From Ilyomonas sp963847085 (GTDB taxonomy: Bacteria; Bacteroidota; Bacteroidia; Chitinophagales; Chitinophagaceae), in NCBI GenBank assembly GCA_963847085.1, contig CAWJYO010000008.1, positions 186,001 through 250,000 on the forward strand: DNA of 64,000 bases, written 5' to 3'. Of the stretch, positions 18,443 to 27,165 are shown one piece after another. The notes beneath the pieces were generated by a model. The model ran no database searches. It was not told where the DNA came from and saw only the letters and a program-made list of their open reading frames with translations. Numbering within the stretch: the first letter of the stretch is position 1; each line of letters opens with the position of its first letter. Position numbers and translations under genes: made by a program.

Positions 18443-19225
18443 CTACATTATTTTTCTATCCAGATGCGTGTAGCCGCCATCAACAAAAACAATTTGTCCA
18501 GTAGTATGCGAAGAACAATCGCTTAATAAAAAAGCAACTGTTTTGGCAACCTCTTCAGGTTGTGTAAACCGTTTACCCAACGGTATTTGCGAAGTAATGC
18601 TATGCAATGTTTCTTTTGCATTCTTTTGCGATTGTATCCAGGTAGCATATTGAGGTGTGTTTACTTCGGCGGGCACCACTGCATTTACTCTTATTTGGTA
18701 GGGCAATAACTCAACAGCCCATTCGCGCGTAAGCGCATTTACACCACCTTTTGCAGCCGCATAACCCGATGTATTTCCCTGTCCTGTGATTGATACTTTG
18801 GACCCGATATTTACAATGCTTCCGCCAGTTTTAATAAGATGTGGCAACGCATAATGCGTCATTGTAAAATAATGAACTAAGTTAATGCGCAACGATTGCT
18901 CAAAGCTTTGCACAGAGCCGGTCTCAATGCTTACGTTGTCGTTGGTTCCGGCATTGTTTACAAGGCCATCAATGCGGTTATATTGTTTGATAACAGCTTC
19001 AATAGTTTGCTTACAACTTTCTTCATCAGTAAGTTCAACAGCAAGAGGTAAAGCAAGCCATTTTTGCCCTATCATTTCTTTTGCCAGCGCATTGCTCCTT
19101 TCACTATTTCTATCAGCAATCACTACAATGCCACCTTCGCTCCCTATCAATCTGCAAATGGCTTCTCCAATGCCGCTTGCGCCGCCCGTTACGATGTACA
19201 CTTTGTTTTGCAGGTTCAGATTCAT
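18443..19225 (-). CDS. SDR-family oxidoreductase, probably deoxysugar dehydrogenase
   Basis: A 260-residue short-chain dehydrogenase with the NAD(P) motif TGGASGIG at 13-20, NNAG at 90-93, and the catalytic Tyr155/Lys159 in YAAAK. The C-terminus GQIVFVDGGYTHLD is typical of sugar-oxidising SDRs such as L-fucose or L-rhamnose dehydrogenase. Its start overlaps the mutarotase stop by 4 bases (ATGA), so the two are co-transcribed and probably serve L-rhamnose or L-fucose oxidation. The substrate is inferred from that neighbour only. Confidence 0.88.
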   Translation of the reverse strand: MNLNLQNKVYIVTGGASGIGEAICRLIGSEGGIVVIADRNSERSNALAKEMIGQKWLALPLAVELTDEESCKQTIEAVIKQYNRIDGLVNNAGTNDNVSIETGSVQSFEQSLRINLVHYFTMTHYALPHLIKTGGSIVNIGSKVSITGQGNTSGYAAAKGGVNALTREWAVELLPYQIRVNAVVPAEVNTPQYATWIQSQKNAKETLHSITSQIPLGKRFTQPEEVAKTVAFLLSDCSSHTTGQIVFVDGGYTHLDRKIM

Positions 19226-19566
19226 AGCTTCTCTTTTGATAGTTCAAAAATAGGCTTCATCATCACCCATTTTTCTCCTTCTTTCGCCCATGGCAAGGCT
19301 TGCTGGTATTTCCACATAAGTTCTTCCCATTCCTGCACCTTTTTATTGGCAGCATCCATTTGCTGTTTTTGTTCTGCATCAAAGTTGTCGGCCACTTTCA
19401 TCACCATAAACAAACGGTTGCCGGTGCGATAAATTTCCATTCCCTCAATGCCCGCGTTTTTTATGCTGGTAACAATTTCTTTCGGCACTTGTTGGTGATG
19501 TACTTCATACTCTGCAATCAATCGTTCATCATCTTTTAAATCGAGGGCAAAACAAAACGTGCGCAT
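19222..19566 (-). CDS. L-rhamnose mutarotase family protein
   Basis: The 114-residue protein is a RhaM/YiiL-type ferredoxin-fold mutarotase: MRTFCFALDLKDDE, YEVHHQQVPKEI with the active His region, GIEGMEIYRTGNRLFMVMKV and WEELMWKYQQALPWAKEGEKW. It interconverts anomers of L-rhamnose or L-fucose. ATG 19566 fits the family start. It heads a two-gene operon with the SDR gene downstream. Confidence 0.88.
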   Translation of the reverse strand: MRTFCFALDLKDDERLIAEYEVHHQQVPKEIVTSIKNAGIEGMEIYRTGNRLFMVMKVADNFDAEQKQQMDAANKKVQEWEELMWKYQQALPWAKEGEKWVMMKPIFELSKEKL

Positions 19567-19629
19567 CTTGGTTTGTTTTTGTGTTGATAAATAGTTAGAT
19601 AGTCGGAAAGCCAAGAAGTTCGAATGTGT

Positions 19630-19716
19630 CGGGAAGTAAATTCTTGATTCTTCTTTCTTGTTTCTAGTCCCTTGTTTCATGTGCCTTGTAGCTTGCTACT
19701 TGAATCTTGATTCTTA
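19630..19716. repeat. CTTGATTCTT-type low-complexity repeat
   Basis: TTCTTGATTCTTC, CTTGTTTCTAG, CCCTTG, CTTGATTCTT words fill the gap between the HAD and mutarotase genes. It belongs to the same set as 7421-7490 and 22197-22290. Confidence 0.6.
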
Positions 19717-20376
19717 TTGTCCCAACCGATCCAAATGCAAAGCGCCAAAGTTTTGAAGAGATGATAACTTTAAATCGGCCGCACCCCAGCGTTCTTCTTT
19801 GTATTGCTTATAATCGGGCACTACCACGCATTTCATTCGCGCAGCTTTAGCAGCAATCATCCCGTAAAACGAATCTTCAAATGCAATGCAATGAGATGGC
19901 TGTGCGCCCAGCGTTTCAGCACAGTTCAAATACACTTGCGGATGCGGTTTGGGATAAGGTAAATCATGCCCCGATGCTGTGCCATTTACATATTGTTTGA
20001 TGCCACTTCTTTCCATTACTAAGTTAATGAGCGAATTGGGTGAAGAAGAAGCAATGCCAATCTTGAAATTAAGCGAATAAAACAAATTGAATACATGCGT
20101 TACGCCCGGCATCAGGTTGAAGTTTTCATCAATCAATTCCAGCGCGCGGTTAATAATTTTATCTTCAGCAATCGGTTCTTCTTTTTTATCAATGTTGAAA
20201 TATTCAAACCACCAATGCACATACTCGCGAACCCGCAAACCAGTGGTTATAATGTGTTGCTCCGGCGAAAGGCGAAAACCATAATGTTTAAATACATCAT
20301 TGGCAGCTATTCCCCATATTGGTTCGCTATCAATGAGCAAACCATCCATATCAAAAATTACTGTGTTTAGTTTCAT
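19714..20376 (-). CDS. HAD-superfamily sugar phosphatase
   Basis: The 220-residue HAD-IA hydrolase starts with VIFDMDGLLIDSEPIW: nucleophile Asp9 and acid Asp11. SSSPN (motif II) and AFEDSFYGMIAAKAARMKCVVVPD (motifs III-IV) follow, with a helical cap at 20-85. The sequence resembles 2-deoxyglucose-6-phosphatase/hexitol phosphatase YniC (HxpB), so a hexose- or hexitol-phosphate is the likely substrate. No operon partner is obvious; the mutarotase gene is about 150 bases downstream on the same strand. Confidence 0.88.
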   Translation of the reverse strand: MKLNTVIFDMDGLLIDSEPIWGIAANDVFKHYGFRLSPEQHIITTGLRVREYVHWWFEYFNIDKKEEPIAEDKIINRALELIDENFNLMPGVTHVFNLFYSLNFKIGIASSSPNSLINLVMERSGIKQYVNGTASGHDLPYPKPHPQVYLNCAETLGAQPSHCIAFEDSFYGMIAAKAARMKCVVVPDYKQYKEERWGAADLKLSSLQNFGALHLDRLGQ

Positions 20377-20393
20377 GCAGTAAAAAAGAAGTG

Positions 20394-20401
20394 CAAAGAT
20401 A
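20394..20401 (-). promoter_or_regulatory. putative -7 element TATCTTTG
   Basis: The minus strand TATCTTTG fits the TAnnTTTG consensus and lies about 17 bases before the HAD start codon. Confidence 0.5.
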
Positions 20402-20437
20402 GCCTGACTATATGCTTATGTAAAGTGTTTGCAAAAC

Positions 20438-20472
20438 AAAAAGCTGTCTTGTTCAAAACAAGACAGCTTTTT
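20438..20472 (-). terminator. terminator of the SIMPL protein gene
   Basis: A 15-bp perfect stem (20438-20452 with 20458-20472) and 5-base loop lies just past the SIMPL stop. On the minus strand it is followed by TTTGTTTTGC. On the plus strand TGTTTT also follows, so it may be bidirectional. Confidence 0.85.
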
Positions 20473-20490
20473 GTTTTATCGAAAGTTTTA

Positions 20491-21225
20491 TTACAACAAA
20501 GCAAACGTAACATTCGCTTCGTATTCAATTTTCATCTTTTTAAAATCAACATTCATGGCAGGCTCGTTGTTATCGGCATTTGCCATTTTAGCCATTGCAA
20601 ATAAAGGCCGTGGCGGATTATCACCTGTTTCTGTAGGTTCGGTAATGGTAACCGCATTGCCCACTTTTTCGTTAATGGCAGATGCTAATGCAATCGCTTT
20701 TTCACGCGCAGCTTTTATCGCTTCCTGCTTCATTTTTAACGATAGCTCTCCGCGCTTACTGTAATCGGTTTTGGCAATATAAAAGTTCTGCGTGGCTTCA
20801 TCATCCAGCTTGTTCACCAGGTCATCCATTCTTTTCAGGCTGGCCACTTTTACCCAATAATTAATGCCGGCTTTTAAATCAGGATTTTGCTTTTTGTTTT
20901 TACGGTATTGATAGATGGTTCCATCATAACCCTGGTAGCTTTGCACTACAACATCAGTATCATTCAGACCCAAGCTTTTACAGGCTAAAAGAAAATTGTT
21001 TTTTATCGTTTCAATATCCACTTTGCCGCTGCCTTTTTTATCGTATTCACGCAGGTAAACAGCTACATAAATTTCATCAGGCACAATTTCAATTTTTGCG
21101 TTACCTGTAGCTGTAATGGTTCGTTGCACCGGAGTGTTTTCTTGTGCTTTCGCAGAAAAGGCTAAGCCCGTAATTACTGTTAGAAGCAATGCACATTTGG
21201 TGATTTTTTGTTTTGCTGTTTTCAT
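20491..21225 (-). CDS. SIMPL (DUF541) domain periplasmic protein
   Basis: A 244-residue protein with a signal peptide (KITKCALLLTVITGLAFSAKAQ) and one SIMPL domain: TITATGNAKIEIVPDEIYVAVYL, VDIETIKNNFLLACKSLG, DVVVQSYQGYD, and a C-terminal AAREKAIALASAINEKVG segment. Members form oligomeric periplasmic or envelope assemblies; precise role unknown. It is monocistronic between a terminator and a divergent gene. Confidence 0.9.
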   Translation of the reverse strand: MKTAKQKITKCALLLTVITGLAFSAKAQENTPVQRTITATGNAKIEIVPDEIYVAVYLREYDKKGSGKVDIETIKNNFLLACKSLGLNDTDVVVQSYQGYDGTIYQYRKNKKQNPDLKAGINYWVKVASLKRMDDLVNKLDDEATQNFYIAKTDYSKRGELSLKMKQEAIKAAREKAIALASAINEKVGNAVTITEPTETGDNPPRPLFAMAKMANADNNEPAMNVDFKKMKIEYEANVTFALL

Positions 21226-21417
21226 GCTGTTCGTTTTTATTGAAGGATAAAATGCAAATAAGAACCAGATTACACAACAATGTTAGTGATAAACAATTGT
21301 CTTAACACATTGTTGGCAACAAATGAGTTTCGCTGCTTTTGTTTTTGCCCAAATTTTCGGATCGGTTCGATTAATTATTTATCAATTCTATTGCTCATTT
21401 TCTTCTTTATTTTGGGT

Positions 21418-22179
21418 ATGAAATGGTTTGCAGAAAAAGATTCTATCGTTCGTAAAATCTGGGGAAGCGGCGATACCATCCTGTTTATTTTTGCGGGTTC
21501 GGCTGCCGAGTTTGCGCTCAACAAAGCGGTTGACTGGCTTTACTTCACAGGCCGGCTGCCTGCCGATCCGTTGGGCAGATTGTTTTCAACCGTTACGTAT
21601 GCAAGGCTTATTGTTTTTTCGGACGAAGAAAAAGCCAATAAAGTGATTGATAAAATGGCTTTTATTCACGCGAAAGTAGAAGAGAACCGTGGTTCACGAA
21701 TACCGGATTGGGCTTATCGCGATGTGTTGTTTATGCTGATAGATTATTCCATTCGTTCGTATGAAGTGCTGGTAAAAAAATTATCTTACGAAGAAAAGCA
21801 GGAAGTATTTGCAACCTTCAACAAAGTAGGCCTGCGCATGGGTTTAAAGGATTTGCCACACACATTTGATGAATGGCTGGCAGCGCGCAAACAACACTTG
21901 GAAGAAGACACTGTTTACAGCCAATATACCGCAGATTTATTCCGGCAATACAAAAAGCATCTCGGTGCATTTCGCTATTTTCTATTAAGAGAAGGGCAGA
22001 AATTGGTGGCGCCGGAAAGAGTGAATAGACTGCTTCATCTCGGTAAATTATCGTTGCTCACGCCCGTTGTTTTTGTTTACAAATTATTTCGTGCTGTGAA
22101 GTTAGACTGGTTCTTAAAAAGCCTCATCTTACCTAACGAATATAAGCAGCAGATTAAAGAGTTAGATGTGGCTTCATAA
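21418..22179 (+). CDS. oxygenase MpaB/latex-clearing-like protein (DUF2236)
   Basis: The 253-residue protein has DPLGRLFSTVTYARLIVFSD followed by KMAFIHAKVEENRG and WAYRDVLFMLIDYSIRSYE, the layout of the DUF2236 family, which includes MpaB and the haem-dependent rubber oxygenase Lcp. The R..T...... and IH..V elements that bind haem in characterised members are in place. ATG 21418 was chosen because upstream residues are low-complexity and hydrophobic. Substrate unknown; neighbours give no pathway. Confidence 0.75.
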   Translation: MKWFAEKDSIVRKIWGSGDTILFIFAGSAAEFALNKAVDWLYFTGRLPADPLGRLFSTVTYARLIVFSDEEKANKVIDKMAFIHAKVEENRGSRIPDWAYRDVLFMLIDYSIRSYEVLVKKLSYEEKQEVFATFNKVGLRMGLKDLPHTFDEWLAARKQHLEEDTVYSQYTADLFRQYKKHLGAFRYFLLREGQKLVAPERVNRLLHLGKLSLLTPVVFVYKLFRAVKLDWFLKSLILPNEYKQQIKELDVAS

Positions 22180-22196
22180 TTTTTTATTCATTGACA

Positions 22197-22290
22197 CAGT
22201 TTATTTCTTATTTCTTGCATCTTGTCCCTTGTATCTTGATTCTTATTTCTTTCACCTTGTCTCTTGATTCTTGAACCTTGCATCTTCTCA
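22197..22290. repeat. CTTGATTCTT-type low-complexity repeat
   Basis: Repeated words TTTCTTGCATCTTGTCC, CTTGTATCTTGATTC, CTTGTCTCTTGATTC and CTTGAACCTTGCATC occupy the gap before the aminotransferase. Same family as 7421-7490 and 19630-19716. Confidence 0.65.
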
Positions 22291-22293
22291 CTT

Positions 22294-23442
22294 ATGATTT
22301 CTATTCAATCAAAATTGCCCGATGTTGGCACTACTATTTTCACTGTGATGAGCCGTTTGGCGCAGGAGCACAATGCAGTCAATATGGGTCAGGGCTTTCC
22401 TGATTTTCAAATGTCGCCAACACTAATAGATGCAGTTTGCAAAGCAATGAACGATGGTTACAACCAGTATTCTCACACCAACGGTTTGCCATTGCTTCGG
22501 GAAGAAATTTGCCATCAAATCGAACGGTTATATAATGCAGATGTAAATTGGGAAACAGAAATAACCATTGTGCCTGGCGCATCGTATGCCATTGCCACTG
22601 CGCTATCTTCAATCATCAATAAAGGCGATGAAGTGATTGTGCTGGAACCGGCTTACGATAGTTATGTTCCCAATATCGTTGCCAATGGTGGCGTGCCGGT
22701 TTTTGTTTCGCTGCAATACCCCGATTATACAATTAATTGGGATGAAGTGAAGAAAAAAATTACAGCAAAAACAAAAGCCCTTATTATCAACACACCGCAC
22801 AATCCAACCGGAACTGTGTTGGAAGAAGCAGACATACAACAACTGATCAACATCATACAAAACACAAACATTGTTCTGATAAGTGATGAAGTGTATGAAC
22901 ACTTAATTTATGACGGCAAACAACACCAAAGCATTGTAAAGTTTCCGGAAATAAGAGAGCGAAGCTTTGCTTGTTTTTCGTTCGGCAAAACATACCATTG
23001 CACGGGTTGGAAAGTTGGATATTGTATTGCCGGTGAAAGACTGATGAAAGAATTTAGAAAGCTACATCAGTTTAATGCGTTTAGTACCAATACACCGATG
23101 CAAGTTGGCCTTGCAACGATGCTACAACACGAGTCATCTTCTCTTTCACTGAGCCATTTCATGCAGCAAAAGCGCGATTATTTTCGAAAGTTAATGAGCG
23201 ATACATTGTTTTCTCCATTACCTTGTTCAGGTAGCTTTTTTCAGTGTTATAGCTATGCTGATTTCAGTAATAAAAATGATAAAGAAATGGCGATTGATTT
23301 GCTGAAGAATTATAGCGTCGCTACCATTCCGGTGTCGGCATTTTATCACGATGCAACCGATAATAAAGTATTGCGATTTTGTTTTGCCAAAAAAGAAATC
23401 ACTTTGGAGGAAGCCGCTCAACGCCTGCATCGCATTCAATAA
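22294..23442 (+). CDS. methionine-type class I/II aminotransferase
   Basis: A 382-residue PLP aminotransferase of the YbdL/kynurenine aminotransferase subgroup: NMGQGFPDF, the PLP-contact GASYAI, NTPHNPTGTV, SDEVYEHLIYDG and the Schiff-base lysine in SFGKTYHCTGWKVGY. It likely transaminates methionine or related hydrophobic amino acids. ATG 22294 gives the family's normal N-terminus (ISIQSKLPDVGTTIFTVMS). It follows a repeat-filled gap rather than an operon. Confidence 0.93.
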   Translation: MISIQSKLPDVGTTIFTVMSRLAQEHNAVNMGQGFPDFQMSPTLIDAVCKAMNDGYNQYSHTNGLPLLREEICHQIERLYNADVNWETEITIVPGASYAIATALSSIINKGDEVIVLEPAYDSYVPNIVANGGVPVFVSLQYPDYTINWDEVKKKITAKTKALIINTPHNPTGTVLEEADIQQLINIIQNTNIVLISDEVYEHLIYDGKQHQSIVKFPEIRERSFACFSFGKTYHCTGWKVGYCIAGERLMKEFRKLHQFNAFSTNTPMQVGLATMLQHESSSLSLSHFMQQKRDYFRKLMSDTLFSPLPCSGSFFQCYSYADFSNKNDKEMAIDLLKNYSVATIPVSAFYHDATDNKVLRFCFAKKEITLEEAAQRLHRIQ

Positions 23443-23592
23443 AGTGTACGAATTTTGTTGTTCCTGTTGATGTAAACAACATCTTCTTGTTAAAAGCATT
23501 TCTATAAAGCTTGTATCGCACCTAAATTTCGTATTTACCAAAATTGTTGTTTTTGTATTGAAATGCTTTCACACCTTTTGAAACATATAGCT

Positions 23593-24108
23593 ATGAAACA
23601 CTTTTTCTTTTTTCTTTTTCTTTTTTTATTTTTTTATGGCAAAGCACAGAAGCTGACCAGAATGGTTGACAGCTACTCAGGCGACAGCACTATAAGTACA
23701 GGATTTGATACATTAAGCTTAGGAAAATCAAACGAAAGCCACCCAATGCCCGACCGGGTAGTGGGGGTGAAAACAGTGCATAAAAAACAAATTCAGTATT
23801 GGCTGTTCTTTTATTTTTCAACGTCCGATATTACACAACATCAGGTGAACATTAGCAAAAAAAACTTTGCTTATTTTGTTAAGACGGACAATGAATATCT
23901 GCGCATTCCTTACACTGGAAAACCATCCACTTATTCGGGTAAAGACAATGCTGGTTTTTTTTTGAATATCACCAATTATTTAGATCGTCTGCAGACGGCT
24001 AAAATTAAATTCATTCGGTTTGAAACATCGCAATTGTATCACGAAATAATTTTAGCTGAAAACAAATCGAACGCGATTGCCAATATACTAAATATGCTGG
24101 TTGAGTGA
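23593..24108 (+). CDS. secreted protein, unknown family
   Basis: A 171-residue protein with a strongly hydrophobic, Phe-rich signal (KHFFFFLFLFLFFYGKAQ). The mature part has no Cys and is polar, with YWLFFYFSTSDITQHQVNIS and a C-terminal helix. I do not recognise a domain. Likely periplasmic or surface. It lies between the aminotransferase and the YpdA gene on the same strand, with its own spacing of over 100 bases on each side. Confidence 0.6.
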   Translation: MKHFFFFLFLFLFFYGKAQKLTRMVDSYSGDSTISTGFDTLSLGKSNESHPMPDRVVGVKTVHKKQIQYWLFFYFSTSDITQHQVNISKKNFAYFVKTDNEYLRIPYTGKPSTYSGKDNAGFFLNITNYLDRLQTAKIKFIRFETSQLYHEIILAENKSNAIANILNMLVE

Positions 24109-24184
24109 ACTAATGACGTCGTCCAAATTTCAAAACATATCACTGCCAAAAACACATTACAAAAACATTGGCATTGTTTTCTTG

Positions 24185-24192
24185 TAATTTTG
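24185..24192 (+). promoter_or_regulatory. putative -7 element TAATTTTG
   Basis: TAATTTTG fits TAnnTTTG and lies 5 bases before the YpdA start codon, so a message from it would be nearly leaderless. The nearest TTG upstream is 14 bases away, short of the usual spacing. Confidence 0.35.
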
Positions 24193-24197
24193 AAATT

Positions 24198-25181
24198 ATG
24201 AACAAGTACGATGTATTGATTATTGGCGGCGGTCCCATCGGTTTGGCATGTGGCATTGCCGCAAAGAAAAGCGGCCTGAGTTATATCATCATTGAAAAGG
24301 GTGCATTAGTAAATAGTTTATTCAATTATCCCCTTTTCATGACTTTCTTTTCTACCTCTGAACGGTTGGAAATTGGTGGCGTTCCGTTTATGAGTTTGAG
24401 CGCAAAGCCCGGCAGGCAGGAAGCCATTGAATACTATCGGAGAGTAAAGCAGTTTTACGATTTAAACATTCATCTTTTTGAAGAGGTAAAAGCGGTTGAA
24501 AAAAAAGAAGAGGCCCAATTTATAGTTACTACTGCAAAAGGAAAATATAAAGCGGAGAATATAGTGATTTCAACTGGTTTTTATGATGTGCCTGTGATGA
24601 TGAACATACCCGGTGAAGACTTACCGAAAGTGAAGCATTATTATAAAGAGCCGCATTTTTATGCGTTTCAAAAAGTTCTGGTAGTTGGCGCCAACAACAG
24701 CGCGGTGGATGCAGCTTTGGAAACCTGGCGGCGTGGAGCAGAAGTAACGATGGTGATACGCAGCGAAGGCATTGGAAAAGTAAAATACTGGATAAAACCT
24801 GACATTGAAAACCGCATTAAAGAAGGCAGCATCAAAGCTTATTTTCATAGCTCGCTGGTGGCAGTACGAGAAGGAGAAGTGGACATTGAAACGCCCGATG
24901 GCTTAGTAACCATTGACAACGATTGGGTGCTGGCAATGACGGGTTACAAACCCAATTTTAAAATGCTTCGCAGCTTTGGTATTGCCCTCGCTGACAATGA
25001 AAAACAATGCCCTGCTTACAACCCGGAAACAATGGAAACCAATGTGCCGGGCATTTACCTCGCCGGCGTGGTGTGCGGCGGCATGGACACGCACATTTGG
25101 TTTATTGAAAATTCGCGCGACCATGCTGATAAAATTGCGAAAGCCATCACCGAGAAAAAGAAGGAATTGGTTTTGGAGTAG
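24198..25181 (+). CDS. ypdA: YpdA-family thiol disulfide reductase (bacillithiol-type)
   Basis: A 327-residue FAD/NAD(P)H oxidoreductase: FAD motif IIGGGPIGLACG near residue 10, EKGALVNSLFNYPLFMTFFST characteristic of YpdA, NAD(P) motif VVGANNSAVDAA, and AGVVCGGMDTH near the end. There is no CxxC redox pair, as expected for YpdA, which reduces bacillithiol disulfide through a single cysteine. This implies bacillithiol metabolism in this organism, inferred from family only. ATG 24198 chosen because the FAD motif begins directly after it. Confidence 0.9.
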   Translation: MNKYDVLIIGGGPIGLACGIAAKKSGLSYIIIEKGALVNSLFNYPLFMTFFSTSERLEIGGVPFMSLSAKPGRQEAIEYYRRVKQFYDLNIHLFEEVKAVEKKEEAQFIVTTAKGKYKAENIVISTGFYDVPVMMNIPGEDLPKVKHYYKEPHFYAFQKVLVVGANNSAVDAALETWRRGAEVTMVIRSEGIGKVKYWIKPDIENRIKEGSIKAYFHSSLVAVREGEVDIETPDGLVTIDNDWVLAMTGYKPNFKMLRSFGIALADNEKQCPAYNPETMETNVPGIYLAGVVCGGMDTHIWFIENSRDHADKIAKAITEKKKELVLE

Positions 25182-25239
25182 TGCTCAAACAATGCTTCAT
25201 TTAACGCTTCTTTATCACGCAAAGCGATTGAGTAAAAAT

Positions 25240-25247
25240 TACATTTG
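25240..25247 (+). promoter_or_regulatory. putative -7 element TACATTTG
   Basis: TACATTTG fits TAnnTTTG, 7 bases before the ATG at 25255. No good -33 element is seen. Confidence 0.4.
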
Positions 25248-25254
25248 TGAGACT

Positions 25255-26281
25255 ATGAAACGCGTTGTTTTCTCATTGTGCAGTTGCTTGTTGGTTTCGG
25301 CCCTTTGTGCGCAATCGCTTACCGGCGTTTGGCAGGGTTATTTTTATTCAGGTGTTGGCATGTTTCGCCAGCAGTATAAGTATGAAGTGCAGTTTGATCA
25401 GCTTAAAAATAAAGCCCTTCACGGCGTTACGTATTCTTACAATACGACTTCTTTTTATGGCAAAGCGGGTTTGCGGGGCATCTTTCAAAATGCCGCCAAT
25501 TCGGTAATTATGAAAGAAGATACCTTACTTGAAGTGCGTGGCAATGCAGGCCAAACTTGTTTAATGACATGCTATCTCGACTACAGCAAAGATGGCAAAA
25601 CAGAAATTCTGCAAGGCACGTTTACCTCTGTAGTAACCGCCACCGGAAGCGATTGCGGCAGTGGCACTGTGTATTTGGAAAGAGTTGAAAATTCTGATTT
25701 TACCAAGGAAGATTTTTTATTGAAAAAACCATCTGAATCGAAAAATAGTGCAAAACCAAAAACGCAATTTACAACACCGCCGGTTGCGAAAACAATACCG
25801 CAACCACATTCACAAAGACACCACTGCTGTTTTTAAAAAGAAAGTGGATACAGCATTGTTGCGCCCTTTGAACGATACGTTGGCTAAGAAGTTAACCGTT
25901 CCTCCAGCGCCTGTTCCTCCGGCTTTGAAGGAACGGAAAAACGATTTGGTAAGAACCATCATCACCAATTCGCCTGACATAAAAATTGATCTTTACGACA
26001 ACGGTGAAATTGATGGCGATACCATTACTGTATATCACAATAACCAGGTGATGGCATACAAGCGGGGCTTGAGTGATAAAGCCATTACTTTGCATGTTAC
26101 CGCAACGGCAGAAAACAACGTACACGAGTTTATAATGTTTGCCGATAACCTGGGCAAGATTCCGCCAAATACAGCGTTGATGGTCATTACAACAGGTGGC
26201 AAACGCTACGAGCTTTCGCTGGTTTCAACGAAAGAAAAAAATGCAAAAGTGATTGTGGAGTATCAACCCGAAAAATCATAA
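25255..26281 (+). pseudogene. secreted protein of unknown family, frameshifted
   Basis: Two overlapping frames make one protein of about 342 residues. The first (25255-25836) begins with a signal peptide (VVFSLCSCLLVSALCAQ) and SLTGVWQGYFYSG, a beta-rich domain with several Cys; the second runs to 26281 with DIKIDLYDNGEIDGDTITVYHNN and NLGKIPPNTALMVI. The switch, a +1 shift, falls near 25810-25825, within a Pro/Thr/Gln linker. The C-terminal text is a common Chitinophagaceae surface-protein domain that I cannot name. Frame break may be a sequence error because both halves are intact. Confidence 0.7.
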
Positions 26282-26284
26282 TTA

Positions 26285-27004
26285 TCAATGCAACCGGATG
26301 CCCAATTGCAAAGTCGTATCAAACAGGTTGATTGTATCTGTTTTTGGCACTCTCCATTTATTCTCTAAAAACAAAGTATAATAACCCGCTGTTGTAAGAC
26401 TTTTCTGTGTGAACCTCGCAAGTGTGTCTGTGGTTCCGCTTCGGATGGCATAAAAATTATAAGTGCCTACTTTCGAACCTATAAAAGTATTAATAGAATT
26501 GTTGCTAATATCATTACCAATACTTCTGTTTTGCCATAAAGTTTTATGATTGGTACTATCAGAATAGGAGTAAATATCAACGGCTGGTGCATCGGGCGAA
26601 AAGTTGAAAAAACGCAGGTACAATGTATCGGTTGCAGTGCCCAGAATGTCTTTAATAAAAACAGGTTTTATCTTACTCAAAGTATCAATTAAAAAAAGGG
26701 AATAATTGTTATTTGCCGTTGTTGTAATACTTGTATCAATCAACATTTGTCCACCTGTTGTTTGTGCTACAAAAGTGGTTTTACCCGCCGTTGATGGATA
26801 GTACAAAGTATAACTGCCGAAAGGCAAGTCTGTAGCGGTGTTGGCGCCGTTTACAAATACATTTATTTTGGGTGCATCGGGCGATAAAGCCCATACGCTG
26901 ATGAGTGCTGCAGGCTGCGAATCAGTAGACCCTTTATCTACTTTGCAACTATTCATCAAAAACAAAAAAAGGGAGAAAAAAAAGAGAAAAAACCTGTTCA
27001 TCAT
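26285..27004 (-). CDS. DUF4397 lipoprotein
   Basis: About 239 residues. The N-terminus MMNRFFLFFFSLFLFLMNSC ends in a lipobox-like cysteine, so a lipoprotein is likely. The mature part has two DUF4397 units: VWALSPDAPKINVFVNG and FFNFSPDAPAVDIYSYSD, each a beta-sandwich of the kind found in Bacteroidota surface proteins. Function unknown. It is convergent with the preceding gene, with only 3 bases between the stops. Two copies of the dispersed oligomer lie in or beside it (26367, 26958) and two more in the gap to the next gene. Confidence 0.85.
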   Translation of the reverse strand: MMNRFFLFFFSLFLFLMNSCKVDKGSTDSQPAALISVWALSPDAPKINVFVNGANTATDLPFGSYTLYYPSTAGKTTFVAQTTGGQMLIDTSITTTANNNYSLFLIDTLSKIKPVFIKDILGTATDTLYLRFFNFSPDAPAVDIYSYSDSTNHKTLWQNRSIGNDISNNSINTFIGSKVGTYNFYAIRSGTTDTLARFTQKSLTTAGYYTLFLENKWRVPKTDTINLFDTTLQLGIRLH

Positions 27005-27165
27005 AATCCTAAGTTTGCGTACGGTTGTTTGTTGTATACCCAATGTGTTTTTTCAATAAAAACAAAACGCTTTTATCATTCATCAACACAAAATAAATTG
27101 GCTTTTGTTTTTGCACGATTTTTTAAACAACTAAATCCGTTTGCTATTATAAAATTGAATCGTTT

